This document shows positions 23,994-32,387 of a stretch of 64,000 bases of DNA, in pieces. Both the position numbers and the translations under genes were made by a program. Every line of letters begins with the position of its first letter. Position 1 is the stretch's first letter. The DNA comes from Phascolarctobacterium faecium DSM 14760. GTDB taxonomy: Bacteria; Bacillota; Negativicutes; Acidaminococcales; Acidaminococcaceae. The notes below the pieces were generated by a model. That model did not search any database and was not told the DNA's origin. It worked only from the letters and a program-made list of their open reading frames with translations. The stretch is taken from positions 124,001-188,000 of the forward strand of contig NZ_QLTS01000003.1 in NCBI RefSeq assembly GCF_003269275.1, written 5' to 3'.

Positions 23994-25096
23994 GAATTTT
24001 ATGGGCTTTTATCAAAAAAGAATTCCTGCAGATCTTTCGCGATCCCAGCAGTATTTTGATTGCTTTTATCTTGCCGACGCTGCTGTCTTTGATTTATATG
24101 TATGGCATCAATGTCGACTCCGTCAATATCAATCTGGGTCTTAAGCTGGATGACGCCAACCCCAGAGTAGTTTCTCTGGCCAGGTCTTTCAGTAATAATC
24201 AGTATATCAGAACGAAGGTCTACGATGACAAGGACGCCATGTACAGCGATATCGTCAATTCCAAACTTCAGGGAGCCGTGATCGTTCCTAACGATTTTAC
24301 TGTCACTCTTAACAATGGCCGCACCGCACAGATCCTGGTCATTACCGACGGCAGCGAAACCAACACTGCCAACTATGTCCAAAGCTATGCCAGCGGCGTT
24401 ATTTATCAGTGGCTGGAAACGACCGGCTACAGTAAGCAACAGGTAAGTCTGATAGATCCACAGCTGCGGATCTGGTATAACGAGAAGCTTGACAGCCATT
24501 ATTTTATTTTGCCGGGTTCTCTGGCCGTAACCCTAAGTCTGGTCGGTATCCTTTTAACAGCGCTTGTCGTAGCCAGGGAATGGGAACGGGGTACAATGGA
24601 AGCTTTGTTAAGCACCAGGCTCAGCAGATTGCATTTTGTAGCCGGAAAATATTTTTCCTACTATATTTTGGGCATCTGCTCGCTTTTGTTTAACGTGTTT
24701 TTATGCATCGCTGTTTTTGATCTGCCCTTCCGCGGTTCTTATATCATACTATTTTTGGTGGGCAGCCTGTTTTTGCTGACCTGTATGGGCATCGGCTTAC
24801 TGGTATCCACGATTTTTAAAAATCAATTTCTGGCCTGCCAGATCTCTTTAGTCATGGGTTTTTTACCGGCACTGCTCCTTTCCGGGCTGATGTTTCCGAT
24901 TTCATCCATGCCTGCTTTTTTCAGATATTTAACAGCTGTTTTGCCGCAGCGTTATTTTGTGTCGTTTATTGAAAGTGAGTTTTTAGCAGGAACTATCAGT
25001 GATATAGTTCTGATCAACACCGTTTATTTAAGCTGTCTGTGCCTTGTGTTGTTATTTTTAGTTTATAAAAATACGTTAGTGAGGTTGGAAAAATGA
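23990..25096 (+). CDS. ABC-2 type permease (YbhS-like)
   Basis: 368 residues. An N-terminal helix (about 20-40) is followed by a large extracytoplasmic domain (about 45-170), then five membrane segments in the C-terminal half beginning at HYFILPGSLAVTLSLVGI. The conserved ABC-2 element REWERGTMEALLSTRLSR is present. The ATG overlaps the ATPase stop (ATGA) and the 3' end overlaps the next permease, so the operon is tightly coupled. It is half of a permease heterodimer. Confidence 0.92.
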   Translation: MRILWAFIKKEFLQIFRDPSSILIAFILPTLLSLIYMYGINVDSVNINLGLKLDDANPRVVSLARSFSNNQYIRTKVYDDKDAMYSDIVNSKLQGAVIVPNDFTVTLNNGRTAQILVITDGSETNTANYVQSYASGVIYQWLETTGYSKQQVSLIDPQLRIWYNEKLDSHYFILPGSLAVTLSLVGILLTALVVAREWERGTMEALLSTRLSRLHFVAGKYFSYYILGICSLLFNVFLCIAVFDLPFRGSYIILFLVGSLFLLTCMGIGLLVSTIFKNQFLACQISLVMGFLPALLLSGLMFPISSMPAFFRYLTAVLPQRYFVSFIESEFLAGTISDIVLINTVYLSCLCLVLLFLVYKNTLVRLEK

Positions 25097-26190
25097 CAAC
25101 ACGATTATTGACGCTGATCATTAAAGAATTTAAAGCAATCTGGAAAGATCCCCGCAGCAGAATGATCGTTACCATCATGCCTATTATTCAGCTTATTGTT
25201 TTCGCCAACGCTGTAACAATGGAAGTAAAAAATATTGATATGTTAGTGCTGGATAACAGCCGCAGCTACTATTCCCGCGAACTGATCAGCCATTTTGCAA
25301 ATTCGCCCTGGTTCAACTCTGTAGCGGTTGTTGACACGCCTGAACAGCTCAAACAAAGCATTGATATCCAAAAAGCAAGCCTGGCTCTGGAAATACCTCC
25401 TGATTTTGCCGTATCTATAAAAAACAAGACCGGCGCCAGCGTGCAGCTGATAACAGACGGCAGGCAGACAAATTCCGCTTCGATCATCGGCAGCTATGCT
25501 ACACAGATCATCCAAAGCTATGCCAAAGAATTATCCGGCAGCGAGCCACGCTTGGAAATAGTCACCAGAAACTGGTTCAATGTCAACCTTGATTATAAGT
25601 ATTACTCACTCGTTTCCCTGATGGCTATGCTCTCGATGGTCATCGTGCTTTTACTGACATCACTGTCTATTGCCCGGGAAAAAGAAGTCGGTACTTTTGA
25701 CCAGCTCATTGTCAGCCCTCTGTCTTCTACCGAGATCCTCATCGGCAAAGCCGTACCGGCCCAGCTCTTAGCCTGGCTTCTGACAATGGTGATGCTTGCT
25801 ATTTCAGTACACTTTTTTGATTTTCCTTTGGTTGGTTCGCTTGCAGTTTTTTTAGCAGCTGACTTTGTCGCTCTTTTAGCTTTAGTCGGTGTCGGTCTGT
25901 TTATTTCATCCTTATGCAGAACGCAGCAGCAGGCTATTTTAGGTGTCTTTACCTTTCAGATGCCTGCCGTATTGTTATCAGGATTTATCTCGCCTATTGA
26001 TAATATGCCGGTCATACTGCAATACCTCACTTACCTTAATCCGCTGCGTTTCTTTCTGGTCATTGCCAAAGGCGTACTGCTGAAAAATATGGATATGTAT
26101 CATGTGCTGATAAATTTGATACCGCTGGCTTTAATAGCTGTTTTAACACTAAGTATTGCCGGCTGGACCTTTAAAAGTAAACTGGAATAA
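25093..26190 (+). CDS. ABC-2 type permease (YbhR-like)
   Basis: 365 residues, paralogous in architecture to the preceding gene: N-terminal helix, periplasmic domain (about 40-170), then five helices from YYSLVSLMAMLSMVIVLLLT. It carries the coupling motif REKEVGTFDQLIVSPLSS. Together with its neighbour it forms the transmembrane part of the exporter. It is the last gene of the operon, followed after about 85 bp by a terminator. Confidence 0.92.
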   Translation: MTTRLLTLIIKEFKAIWKDPRSRMIVTIMPIIQLIVFANAVTMEVKNIDMLVLDNSRSYYSRELISHFANSPWFNSVAVVDTPEQLKQSIDIQKASLALEIPPDFAVSIKNKTGASVQLITDGRQTNSASIIGSYATQIIQSYAKELSGSEPRLEIVTRNWFNVNLDYKYYSLVSLMAMLSMVIVLLLTSLSIAREKEVGTFDQLIVSPLSSTEILIGKAVPAQLLAWLLTMVMLAISVHFFDFPLVGSLAVFLAADFVALLALVGVGLFISSLCRTQQQAILGVFTFQMPAVLLSGFISPIDNMPVILQYLTYLNPLRFFLVIAKGVLLKNMDMYHVLINLIPLALIAVLTLSIAGWTFKSKLE

Positions 26191-26274
26191 AATCATCAAA
26201 TTCCGGAAACTGTTACTATCACACCGGAACAGAGCCTTGTACTCTTTGCCCTGCAACGTCACTTCAACCTTTAT

Positions 26275-26320
26275 AAAAAAACAAGCCCTCCGTTTCATCA
26301 GAAACAGGGGGCTTGTTTTT
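26275..26320. terminator. Bidirectional terminator between the efflux operon and the VOC gene
   Basis: AACAAGCCC paired with GGGCTTGTT and an inner GTTTC/GAAAC stem, with A runs before and T runs after. It lies between convergent genes. Confidence 0.8.
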
Positions 26321-26329
26321 CAACCGTTT

Positions 26330-26707
26330 TCATTCATATCTGCTGATTTCGACCAGATTGTTATCAGGGTCACGCACATAAAGGCTCTGCATTTTCCCTA
26401 AAGCACCATTACGCTCGACGATGCCAACTTCAACCGCGATACCATGCTTTGCCAGCTCCTGATAAACAATGGGCAGTTCCGTTACCGTCAGCAGACAAAT
26501 ATCCAGACTGCCGTAAGCCACATTTCCGGCCGCCGGCAAAAATTCCGCAGGACAACGATGAACATTGATCTTCTGCATACCGAAGCGAAATGCATAATGG
26601 TCGTTCTGGCACAACAGTTCCATCCCCAGGACATCACGATAGAACCAGACGCAGAGTTCAAAATTACTCGTTGTCAAAACCAAATGATCTAAAGCTGTAA
26701 TCTGCAT
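26330..26707 (-). CDS. VOC (glyoxalase/dioxygenase superfamily) protein
   Basis: 125 residues. A single vicinal-oxygen-chelate module pair: MQITALDHLVLTTSNFELC (metal His at residue 8), FYRDVLGMELL (about 22-32), then the second half ending in VRDPDNNLVEISRYE, whose Glu is the usual final metal ligand. Such proteins range from glyoxalase I to drug-resistance proteins; the substrate cannot be assigned. It is transcribed toward the efflux-operon terminator, apart from the liv operon. Confidence 0.85.
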   Translation of the reverse strand: MQITALDHLVLTTSNFELCVWFYRDVLGMELLCQNDHYAFRFGMQKINVHRCPAEFLPAAGNVAYGSLDICLLTVTELPIVYQELAKHGIAVEVGIVERNGALGKMQSLYVRDPDNNLVEISRYE

Positions 26708-26737
26708 TTTGCGCCGCTCTCTTTCAATATTTTTAAT

Positions 26738-26768
26738 TAAAAAGCTCTGCCTTTCAGCAGAGCTTTTT
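26738..26768 (-). terminator. Terminator at the end of the liv-CBS-DUF951 operon
   Basis: Perfect AAAAAGCTCTGC / GCAGAGCTTTTT stem with a 7-nt loop, six bases past the DUF951 stop codon. Confidence 0.88.
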
Positions 26769-26774
26769 GCTATT

Positions 26775-26972
26775 TTACTGATCGGCCGCAGAAACCACAG
26801 CTTTTACAGCTTTAATGAACTTAGGCCTGGCAATCATTACAAAATGACCGCAGCCCCTGCATTTTAAACCAAAATCCATTCCTGTACGGGTAATTTCCCA
26901 TTCAAAGGACCCGCAGGGATGAGCTTTTTTCATCCGCACTACATCGCCGACATTGAACTTAGCGTCCAACAT
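26775..26972 (-). CDS. DUF951 family protein
   Basis: 65 residues with the family pattern: FNVGDVVRMKKAHPCGSFEW at residues 6-25, TRTGMDFGLKCRGCG (CxxC, possibly metal binding), and HFVMIARPKFIKAVK. DUF951 proteins (YyzM in Bacillus) are small, conserved, of unknown function and often lie near the origin next to ychF or MscS genes. Here the gene starts 3 bp after the CBS-ACT gene, so it is the last member of the liv operon. Confidence 0.88.
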   Translation of the reverse strand: MLDAKFNVGDVVRMKKAHPCGSFEWEITRTGMDFGLKCRGCGHFVMIARPKFIKAVKAVVSAADQ

Positions 26973-26975
26973 AGC

Positions 26976-27635
26976 TTATTCTACACCCTTCACCGTACTG
27001 ATATCCGTTACATCGTAACCGGCTTCACGGATCTGCTCAATAATATCCATACCATGCTGCGAAAGGTCAGCGCGAATAGTCAGCTCCGTAGTATCTGCAT
27101 CATTACGCTTGGTTACAACAGAAATGATATTGATGCCCTGATCGCGGAACATACCGCCAATATCGGCAATAACGCCGACCTTATCAGTAACATCGATCGT
27201 GATACGAGTGCAGCTTTTAGCAATGCCCATGATGGTAACGAAAGCACGGAAAATATCGCTGTCCGTAATAATGCCGCACAGCCTGTTATCTTCATTCACA
27301 ACAGGCAGAGCGTTGATCTTATGTTTATACAATATATAGGCGACATCCTCAATTGCACTGTTATCACGCACAGTAATCACATCGCGGGTCATTACGTCGC
27401 GTACCTTCAGACGTGACAGCAGATAATTAGCTTCATAACGTGATAAAGTACTGGCATCAGAAGGTGAAGTGCGCCCAACGTCGCCATCAGTGATAATGCC
27501 CATCACTCTTTTGATATCATCTACAACCGGAATACGGCGAAAAGCACTGCTCTTCATCAGTTCCCGGGCTTCCAGCATGCTTTTGTCTTCTGAAATCGTT
27601 AATACGTTAGGTGTCATAAAGTCTTTAACTAGCAT
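26976..27635 (-). CDS. CBS-domain pair with C-terminal ACT domain
   Basis: 219 residues from ATG 27635, positioned after AAAAGGAG; the upstream GTG is inside that region. Two CBS motifs can be read: MLVKDFMTPNVLTISEDKSM with RRIPVVDD (residues 1-50), and VRDVMTRDVITVRDN with ALPVVNEDNRLCGIITDSDI (about 78-125). These are followed by an ACT domain RITIDVTDKVGVIADIGGMF (about 142-215). CBS pairs bind adenosyl nucleotides and ACT domains bind amino acids, so this is a plausible sensor for branched-chain amino acids at the end of the liv operon. The function is inferred from domains and position only. Confidence 0.88.
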   Translation of the reverse strand: MLVKDFMTPNVLTISEDKSMLEARELMKSSAFRRIPVVDDIKRVMGIITDGDVGRTSPSDASTLSRYEANYLLSRLKVRDVMTRDVITVRDNSAIEDVAYILYKHKINALPVVNEDNRLCGIITDSDIFRAFVTIMGIAKSCTRITIDVTDKVGVIADIGGMFRDQGINIISVVTKRNDADTTELTIRADLSQHGMDIIEQIREAGYDVTDISTVKGVE

Positions 27636-27659
27636 TGTAAACACGCTCCTTTTCCGGCA

Positions 27660-28364
27660 TCAGCCGCCCAAATAAGCCTTACGCACAGCTTCACTGCTGG
27701 CTAATTCCTGTGCTGTACCTGCCAAAGCGATGCGACCGGTTTCCAATACATAAGCTTTATCGGCAATTGATAAAGCCATATTGGCATTTTGTTCTACCAA
27801 AAGCACCGTTGTACCGCTCTCGTTTATTTCTTTTATTATATTAAAAATTTCTTTAACAAGCAATGGTGCCAGACCCATTGAGGGTTCATCCAACAGCAAA
27901 AGTCTCGGCCTGCTCATCAAAGCCCGTCCCATAGCCAGCATTTGCTGCTCACCGCCGGAAAGCGTTCCTGAAATCTGGTCCTTACGTTCCAGCAGTCTAG
28001 GAAATTTTTTAAAAACGTCTTCCAGATCGCGGGCAATACCATCCTTATCATTACGCAGGTATGCACCCAGTTCCAGGTTTTCCATGACCGACATATTTGC
28101 AAAAACATGCCTTCCTTCCGGAACCTGACATAGGCCCATACCCACAATTTTATGTGCCGGTACGCCGACGATATTTTTATCTTCAAACAAGATCGTGCCG
28201 TTTTTCGGTTTCATCAGCCCGGAAATAGTCCTCAGCGTTGTGCTTTTGCCGGCGCCGTTAGACCCTACCAGAGTTACGATCTCACCTTTCGGTACCTCGA
28301 TACTGATGCCCTTGATAGCGTGGATAGCACCATAATATACATCGATATTGTCTACCTTTAACAT
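27660..28364 (-). CDS. livF: Branched-chain amino-acid ABC transporter ATPase LivF
   Basis: 234 residues, the standard LivF length. Walker A GSNGAGKST (about 34-42), the signature LSGGEQQMLAMGRAL, Walker B RLLLLDEPSMGLAP and the LVEQNANMAL H-loop-like region (with Gln in place of His, usual in LivF) are present. It shares one base with the livG stop codon (TGATG), indicating coupled translation. With LivG it energises uptake through LivHM. Confidence 0.95.
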   Translation of the reverse strand: MLKVDNIDVYYGAIHAIKGISIEVPKGEIVTLVGSNGAGKSTTLRTISGLMKPKNGTILFEDKNIVGVPAHKIVGMGLCQVPEGRHVFANMSVMENLELGAYLRNDKDGIARDLEDVFKKFPRLLERKDQISGTLSGGEQQMLAMGRALMSRPRLLLLDEPSMGLAPLLVKEIFNIIKEINESGTTVLLVEQNANMALSIADKAYVLETGRIALAGTAQELASSEAVRKAYLGG

Positions 28365-29134
28365 CAGGACACCTCCTCGCCCAAGTATGCTTCGATAACG
28401 CGTTTATTATTTTTGATTTCATCAGGCGTGCCGCTGGCAATACAAAAACCATATTCCAGAACATATATCCGCTCGCAGACCCCCATAACCAAACCCATAT
28501 CATGTTCGATCAGCAAAATCGACAATCTGAATTTATCTCTGATCCAGCGGATCATTTCCATCAGCTCTTTAGTTTCCTGTGGATTCATACCTGCAGCCGG
28601 TTCGTCCAAAAGCAGCAGCTTCGGTTCCGTGGCCAGTGCACGGGCAATCTCCAGCCGTCTCTGTTCACCATAGGGAAGATTTTTTGCTGTTTCATAAGCT
28701 TTATCTTCCAGCTTAAAGATTTTTAAAAGCTCCAGGGCTTTTTTGGTAATTTCATCCTCTTCGCTGAAATAACGGCCAACCCGGGCAATCGCCTCGCCTA
28801 AAGTATATTTGACATGCATATTATAAGCAATTTTGACATTGTCGATAACCGAAAGCTCGGAAAAAAGTCTGATATTCTGGAAAGTACGCGCCATTCCCAG
28901 CTGCGTTACCTGATACGATTTTTTACCGCTGGTTCGCGTACCGTTGAACATTATCTCGCCTTCAGTAGGTGTATAAACACCGGTAATCATATTAAAAGCC
29001 GTAGTTTTTCCGGCTCCGTTGGGACCGATCAGCCCAATCAGCTCACCTGCTTTGATTTCCATGGAAAAGTTGGAGACAGCACGCAAGCCGCCGAAAACCA
29101 TCGAAATATCATTTACTTTCAGCAGTGCTTCCAT
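28364..29134 (-). CDS. livG: Branched-chain amino-acid ABC transporter ATPase LivG
   Basis: 256 residues from ATG 29134, chosen because AGGAGGTGG lies just upstream; the GTG at 29143 is within that site. Walker A GPNGAGKTT (about 38-46), NIRLFSELSVIDNV, the signature LPYGEQRRLEIARAL (LivG-type in place of LSGG), Walker B KLLLLDEPAAGMNP and LIEHDMGLVMGVCE are all present. It overlaps the end of livM by 26 bp. Confidence 0.95.
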   Translation of the reverse strand: MEALLKVNDISMVFGGLRAVSNFSMEIKAGELIGLIGPNGAGKTTAFNMITGVYTPTEGEIMFNGTRTSGKKSYQVTQLGMARTFQNIRLFSELSVIDNVKIAYNMHVKYTLGEAIARVGRYFSEEDEITKKALELLKIFKLEDKAYETAKNLPYGEQRRLEIARALATEPKLLLLDEPAAGMNPQETKELMEMIRWIRDKFRLSILLIEHDMGLVMGVCERIYVLEYGFCIASGTPDEIKNNKRVIEAYLGEEVS

Positions 29135-30068
29135 CTTTGCCACCTCCTAAATGAAACATTTTCAAGCTGAGCTCCTTATTACCGAACAGTCCCTGCGGAC
29201 GGCGCAGCATCAGGACGATCAGAGTAATCGAGTAAATTATCATCCGCCATTCAGGATATTCTGCCAGATAAGCAGAAATAAAAGTCAGCAGCACAGCGCC
29301 GGTAATAGCGCCTGTCATCGAGCCCAGGCCGCCTAAAACGACCATGGTCAGAATATCGAAAGAACGCATGAAAGTAAAGGATGCCGGATGTGCAATATAA
29401 AAGTAATGCGAGAACAATACGCCTGCAGTGCCGGCAAAAGCAGCCCCCAGCGTAAACGCCATAACTTTGTATTTCGTAGTGTCGATACCCATAGTATCAG
29501 CAGCGATCTCATTCTCGCGAATTGCCAGACAACAGCGTCCTGGCGCTGAATTCTTGAAATTTTTAATAAAGAAAATGATGAAGATCATAATCCAGAAAAC
29601 CCAGGGGAAATTGGTCAAACGGGGTATGCCCATCAGTCCGGAAGCACCGCCCACATAATCGATATTCAGGATACAGATACGAATGATCTCACCTAAACCA
29701 AGTGTCGCGATCGCCAGATAATCGCCATTCAGACGTAATGTCGGCAGACCGATCAAAAATCCCAAAAAGCCGGCAGCAACTGTGCCCGCTATCAATGCCA
29801 GCTCATATGAAAAACCAAGCTTGACCGTAACGATAGCGCCGGTATAAGCACCAACCGCCAAAAAGCCCGCATGTCCGATAGAAAACTGGCCTGTGTAACC
29901 ATTGATCAGGTTCAAGCTGACTGAAAGAATAATATTAATACAAATCAGAACGATATTCAGTTCCCAGAAAGGTCCGATGATCTCTGCCATCATCAATCCC
30001 TGCATAACAGCAAAAAGTACAGCGCAGGCTACCAATGTCAGCAAATCTTTTTTTCTCAATGCATTCAT
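29109..30068 (-). CDS. livM: Branched-chain amino-acid ABC transporter permease LivM
   Basis: 319 residues from ATG 30068, preceded by AGGTGAG. Nine or so hydrophobic segments, with family motifs INGYTGQFSIGHAGFLAVGAY (about 52-72), GLPTLRLNGDYLAIATLGLGEI (in two parts, about 106-127) and VVLGGLGSMTGAITGAVLLT near the C-terminus. The C-terminal cytoplasmic tail overlaps livG. It forms the membrane channel with LivH. Confidence 0.95.
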   Translation of the reverse strand: MNALRKKDLLTLVACAVLFAVMQGLMMAEIIGPFWELNIVLICINIILSVSLNLINGYTGQFSIGHAGFLAVGAYTGAIVTVKLGFSYELALIAGTVAAGFLGFLIGLPTLRLNGDYLAIATLGLGEIIRICILNIDYVGGASGLMGIPRLTNFPWVFWIMIFIIFFIKNFKNSAPGRCCLAIRENEIAADTMGIDTTKYKVMAFTLGAAFAGTAGVLFSHYFYIAHPASFTFMRSFDILTMVVLGGLGSMTGAITGAVLLTFISAYLAEYPEWRMIIYSITLIVLMLRRPQGLFGNKELSLKMFHLGGGKDGSTAESK

Positions 30069-30077
30069 AGCTCTCAC

Positions 30078-30974
30078 CTACACTTTCTCACGTACATTTT
30101 TGCCCAATATACCGGCAGGTTTATAGAGCAAAATAAGGATCAGGATAGCAAATGCCGCAGCATCGCGGAAGGTTGAAGAAAAGAAACCGCTGACCATCGC
30201 CTCAACAACGCCCAGGATAATCCCTCCCAGCATAGCGCCGGGAATAATGCCAATACCGCCGAGAACTGCGGCAACGAAAGCCTTGATGCCAGGCACCATG
30301 CCCATCAGAGGATCGATAGAGTTATAATAGATACCTACCAAAACACCGCCGGCTGCTGCCAAAGCAGAACCTAAAGCAAAAGTCATGGAAATAACACGGT
30401 CAATATTAATACCCATCAAACGGGCGGCATCAGCATCAAAAGATACTGCACGCATCGCTTTGCCCGCTTTGGTGTTTTGTACAATGTAAGTCAGTACGGC
30501 CATCAAAATCAGCGCACTGATCAGGATAACGATCTGCTGGCTGTTTACTACCAACGGTCCAAAATGATAAATAGTCGCTTCAAACACAGCCGGGAACGTA
30601 CGCGGCTGCGGCGTTGCAATAAGGATCATACTGTATTCCAGAAAGAAAGATACACCGATTGCCGTAATTAAGATTGCGATTCTTGGAGCATTACGCATCG
30701 GCCTATAAGCCACGCGTTCAATAATAATACCGGCTAATGCGGCACAGGCCATAGAAAAGAGTATAGCCGGAATAAAAGAAAAGCCAAACATTGTAGTTGC
30801 TATAAAGCCGAAATACGCACCCAACATGTAAATATCGCCATGAGCGAAGTTGATAAGCTTGATGATACCATAGATCATCGTGTATCCCAATGCTACCAGC
30901 GCATAAATACTGCCCAACGAAATGCCGTTAATAAGCTGTTGGACAAATTGCTGCATAAAGGAACCCATGTCCAT
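30078..30974 (-). CDS. livH: Branched-chain amino-acid ABC transporter permease LivH
   Basis: 298 residues from ATG 30974, chosen for AGGAGG at 10 bases; the track-independent longer reading to 31010 has no ribosome site. Typical sequence: QLINGISLGSIYALVALGY (about 9-27), MIYGIIKLINFAHGDIYMLG, AYRPMRNAPRIAILI, FVAAVLGGIGIIPGAMLGG and the final KPAGILGKNVREKV. It lies 9 bp from livM. An intercistronic hairpin separates it from the upstream binding-protein gene. Confidence 0.95.
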   Translation of the reverse strand: MDMGSFMQQFVQQLINGISLGSIYALVALGYTMIYGIIKLINFAHGDIYMLGAYFGFIATTMFGFSFIPAILFSMACAALAGIIIERVAYRPMRNAPRIAILITAIGVSFFLEYSMILIATPQPRTFPAVFEATIYHFGPLVVNSQQIVILISALILMAVLTYIVQNTKAGKAMRAVSFDADAARLMGINIDRVISMTFALGSALAAAGGVLVGIYYNSIDPLMGMVPGIKAFVAAVLGGIGIIPGAMLGGIILGVVEAMVSGFFSSTFRDAAAFAILILILLYKPAGILGKNVREKV

Positions 30975-31005
30975 AATTCCCGTCCTCCTGATCTCGTGGA
31001 TTAAA

Positions 31006-31045
31006 CGCAATGAGGCTGTGGTAATACCACAGCCCGCACCATTGC
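31006..31045 (-). repeat. Intercistronic hairpin between livK and livH
   Basis: GGCTGTGGT / ACCACAGCC stem (31014-31034) enclosed by GCAATG/CATTGC. No T tail follows on the minus strand, so it is more likely an mRNA-stabilising or processing structure that keeps the binding protein more abundant than the permeases. Confidence 0.6.
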
Positions 31046-31067
31046 AAAAATTAATTGTGGATTTTTA

Positions 31068-32243
31068 TCAAGGATTGATTTTTGTCCTGAAGGTTTGAGC
31101 GCCGTCTTTATGTTCGATAATTACAGCACTTTTAACCGGATTATGCTGCGCGTCAAAGGTTACGGTACCTGATACGCCCTGGAAACCGTTGATCTTGGCC
31201 ATAGACTGAGCGATTTTCACCGGATCGGTATCGCCTGCATTTTTGATTGCCTCGGCAACCAGCAAAGCAGAGTCATAAGCAAGCGCTGCAAAAACGTCTG
31301 GTTTTACTTTATAAGCCTTTTCATACTCGCTGACAAACGCTTTATTCAAAGCAGAATCGTCATCAGGAGAATAAAGGCTTGAGAAATAAGTATTATTGAG
31401 TGCCGCCTTACCTGCTATTTCAGGCAGTTTAGCGCTGTCCCAGCCATCGCCGCCGGCCATGGGGATCTCGATACCCATCTCACGGCCCTGCTTAACGATC
31501 ATACCAACTTCCTGATAATAGCCGGGAACATACAGAATATCCGGAGCCGCAGCTTTGATTTTAGTCAAAGTAGCTTTAAAATCGGTATCCTTTTGCAGAT
31601 AGGATTCTTCAGCCACAACAGTGCCGCCGTTCTTGATAAAGTTCTCTTTAAAGAACGCCGCCAGACCTTTGGCATAGTCAGAAGAATTATCGATAAGGAT
31701 CGCTGCTTTTGTTGCCTGTAAATCATTTTTAGCAAAGTTTGCCATAACAGTACCCTGGAACGGATCAATAAAGCAGGCGCGGAAATTATATTCTTTTGTT
31801 TTTCCTGTCGCCGGATCAACTGTAACGTTAGGGTTGGTAGCCATAGGAGCAATATCCAGCACTTTACTGCCGTTATTGATCGCGCCTGCGGCTATCGTAG
31901 CCGAGGAAAGGTTTGGGCCGATAACGGCAACAACCTTGTCCTGAGAGACCAGCTTCTGCATGGCATTGGTAGCTTCTGCTGCTTCGGACTTGTTATCCGC
32001 CACAACAAGCTCCAGTTTTTTGCCATTAATGCCACCTTTGTCATTAATGTTTTTGAAAGCCAGCTCAATAGCATTTTTCGAAGAAATACCAAAACTGGCA
32101 CTGCCGCCGGTCATCTCAAGATTACCGCCGACCTTGATGGTATCGCCGCCGGCCGGTTTTTTATCGCCGCCGCAGCCGCTGAGCATAGCTGCTAAAGCTA
32201 CGCTTGCTACCATTACTGAGAATACCTTGGTAACTTTTTTCAT
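31068..32243 (-). CDS. Branched-chain amino-acid binding lipoprotein (first copy, operon-proximal)
   Basis: 391 residues. The lipoprotein signal MKKVTKVFSVMVASVALAAM ends in lipobox LSGC (Cys about 24), followed by a GGDKKPAGG linker. Type I periplasmic-binding fold of the LivJ/K family: IKVGGNLEMTGGSASFGISS near 35, VVAVIGPNLSSATIAA, and the late LVAEAIKNAGDTDPVKIAQSM segment. Ligands of this family are Leu, Ile, Val or related compounds. It is about 60% similar by eye to the next upstream gene, so the pair arose by duplication. About 93 bp separate it from livH, containing a hairpin. Confidence 0.92.
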   Translation of the reverse strand: MKKVTKVFSVMVASVALAAMLSGCGGDKKPAGGDTIKVGGNLEMTGGSASFGISSKNAIELAFKNINDKGGINGKKLELVVADNKSEAAEATNAMQKLVSQDKVVAVIGPNLSSATIAAGAINNGSKVLDIAPMATNPNVTVDPATGKTKEYNFRACFIDPFQGTVMANFAKNDLQATKAAILIDNSSDYAKGLAAFFKENFIKNGGTVVAEESYLQKDTDFKATLTKIKAAAPDILYVPGYYQEVGMIVKQGREMGIEIPMAGGDGWDSAKLPEIAGKAALNNTYFSSLYSPDDDSALNKAFVSEYEKAYKVKPDVFAALAYDSALLVAEAIKNAGDTDPVKIAQSMAKINGFQGVSGTVTFDAQHNPVKSAVIIEHKDGAQTFRTKINP

Positions 32244-32387
32244 TGTTTTTCCCCCTCTGATGAAAACTGCAAAATATATTTAATCTGGCGCGTTTAAAAC
32301 ACGCCGGACTAAAAAACATCTAAAAAACAATGGGTCTACCTGGGTTCTATATTATATATTCTTTTGCAAACAGTTTTTTTATCTGAA

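Noticed and set aside
32285-32303. GC-rich hairpin between the two binding-lipoprotein genes as a terminator
   Set aside because: The stem is only 6 bp with a G-U pair and no T run follows on the minus strand.
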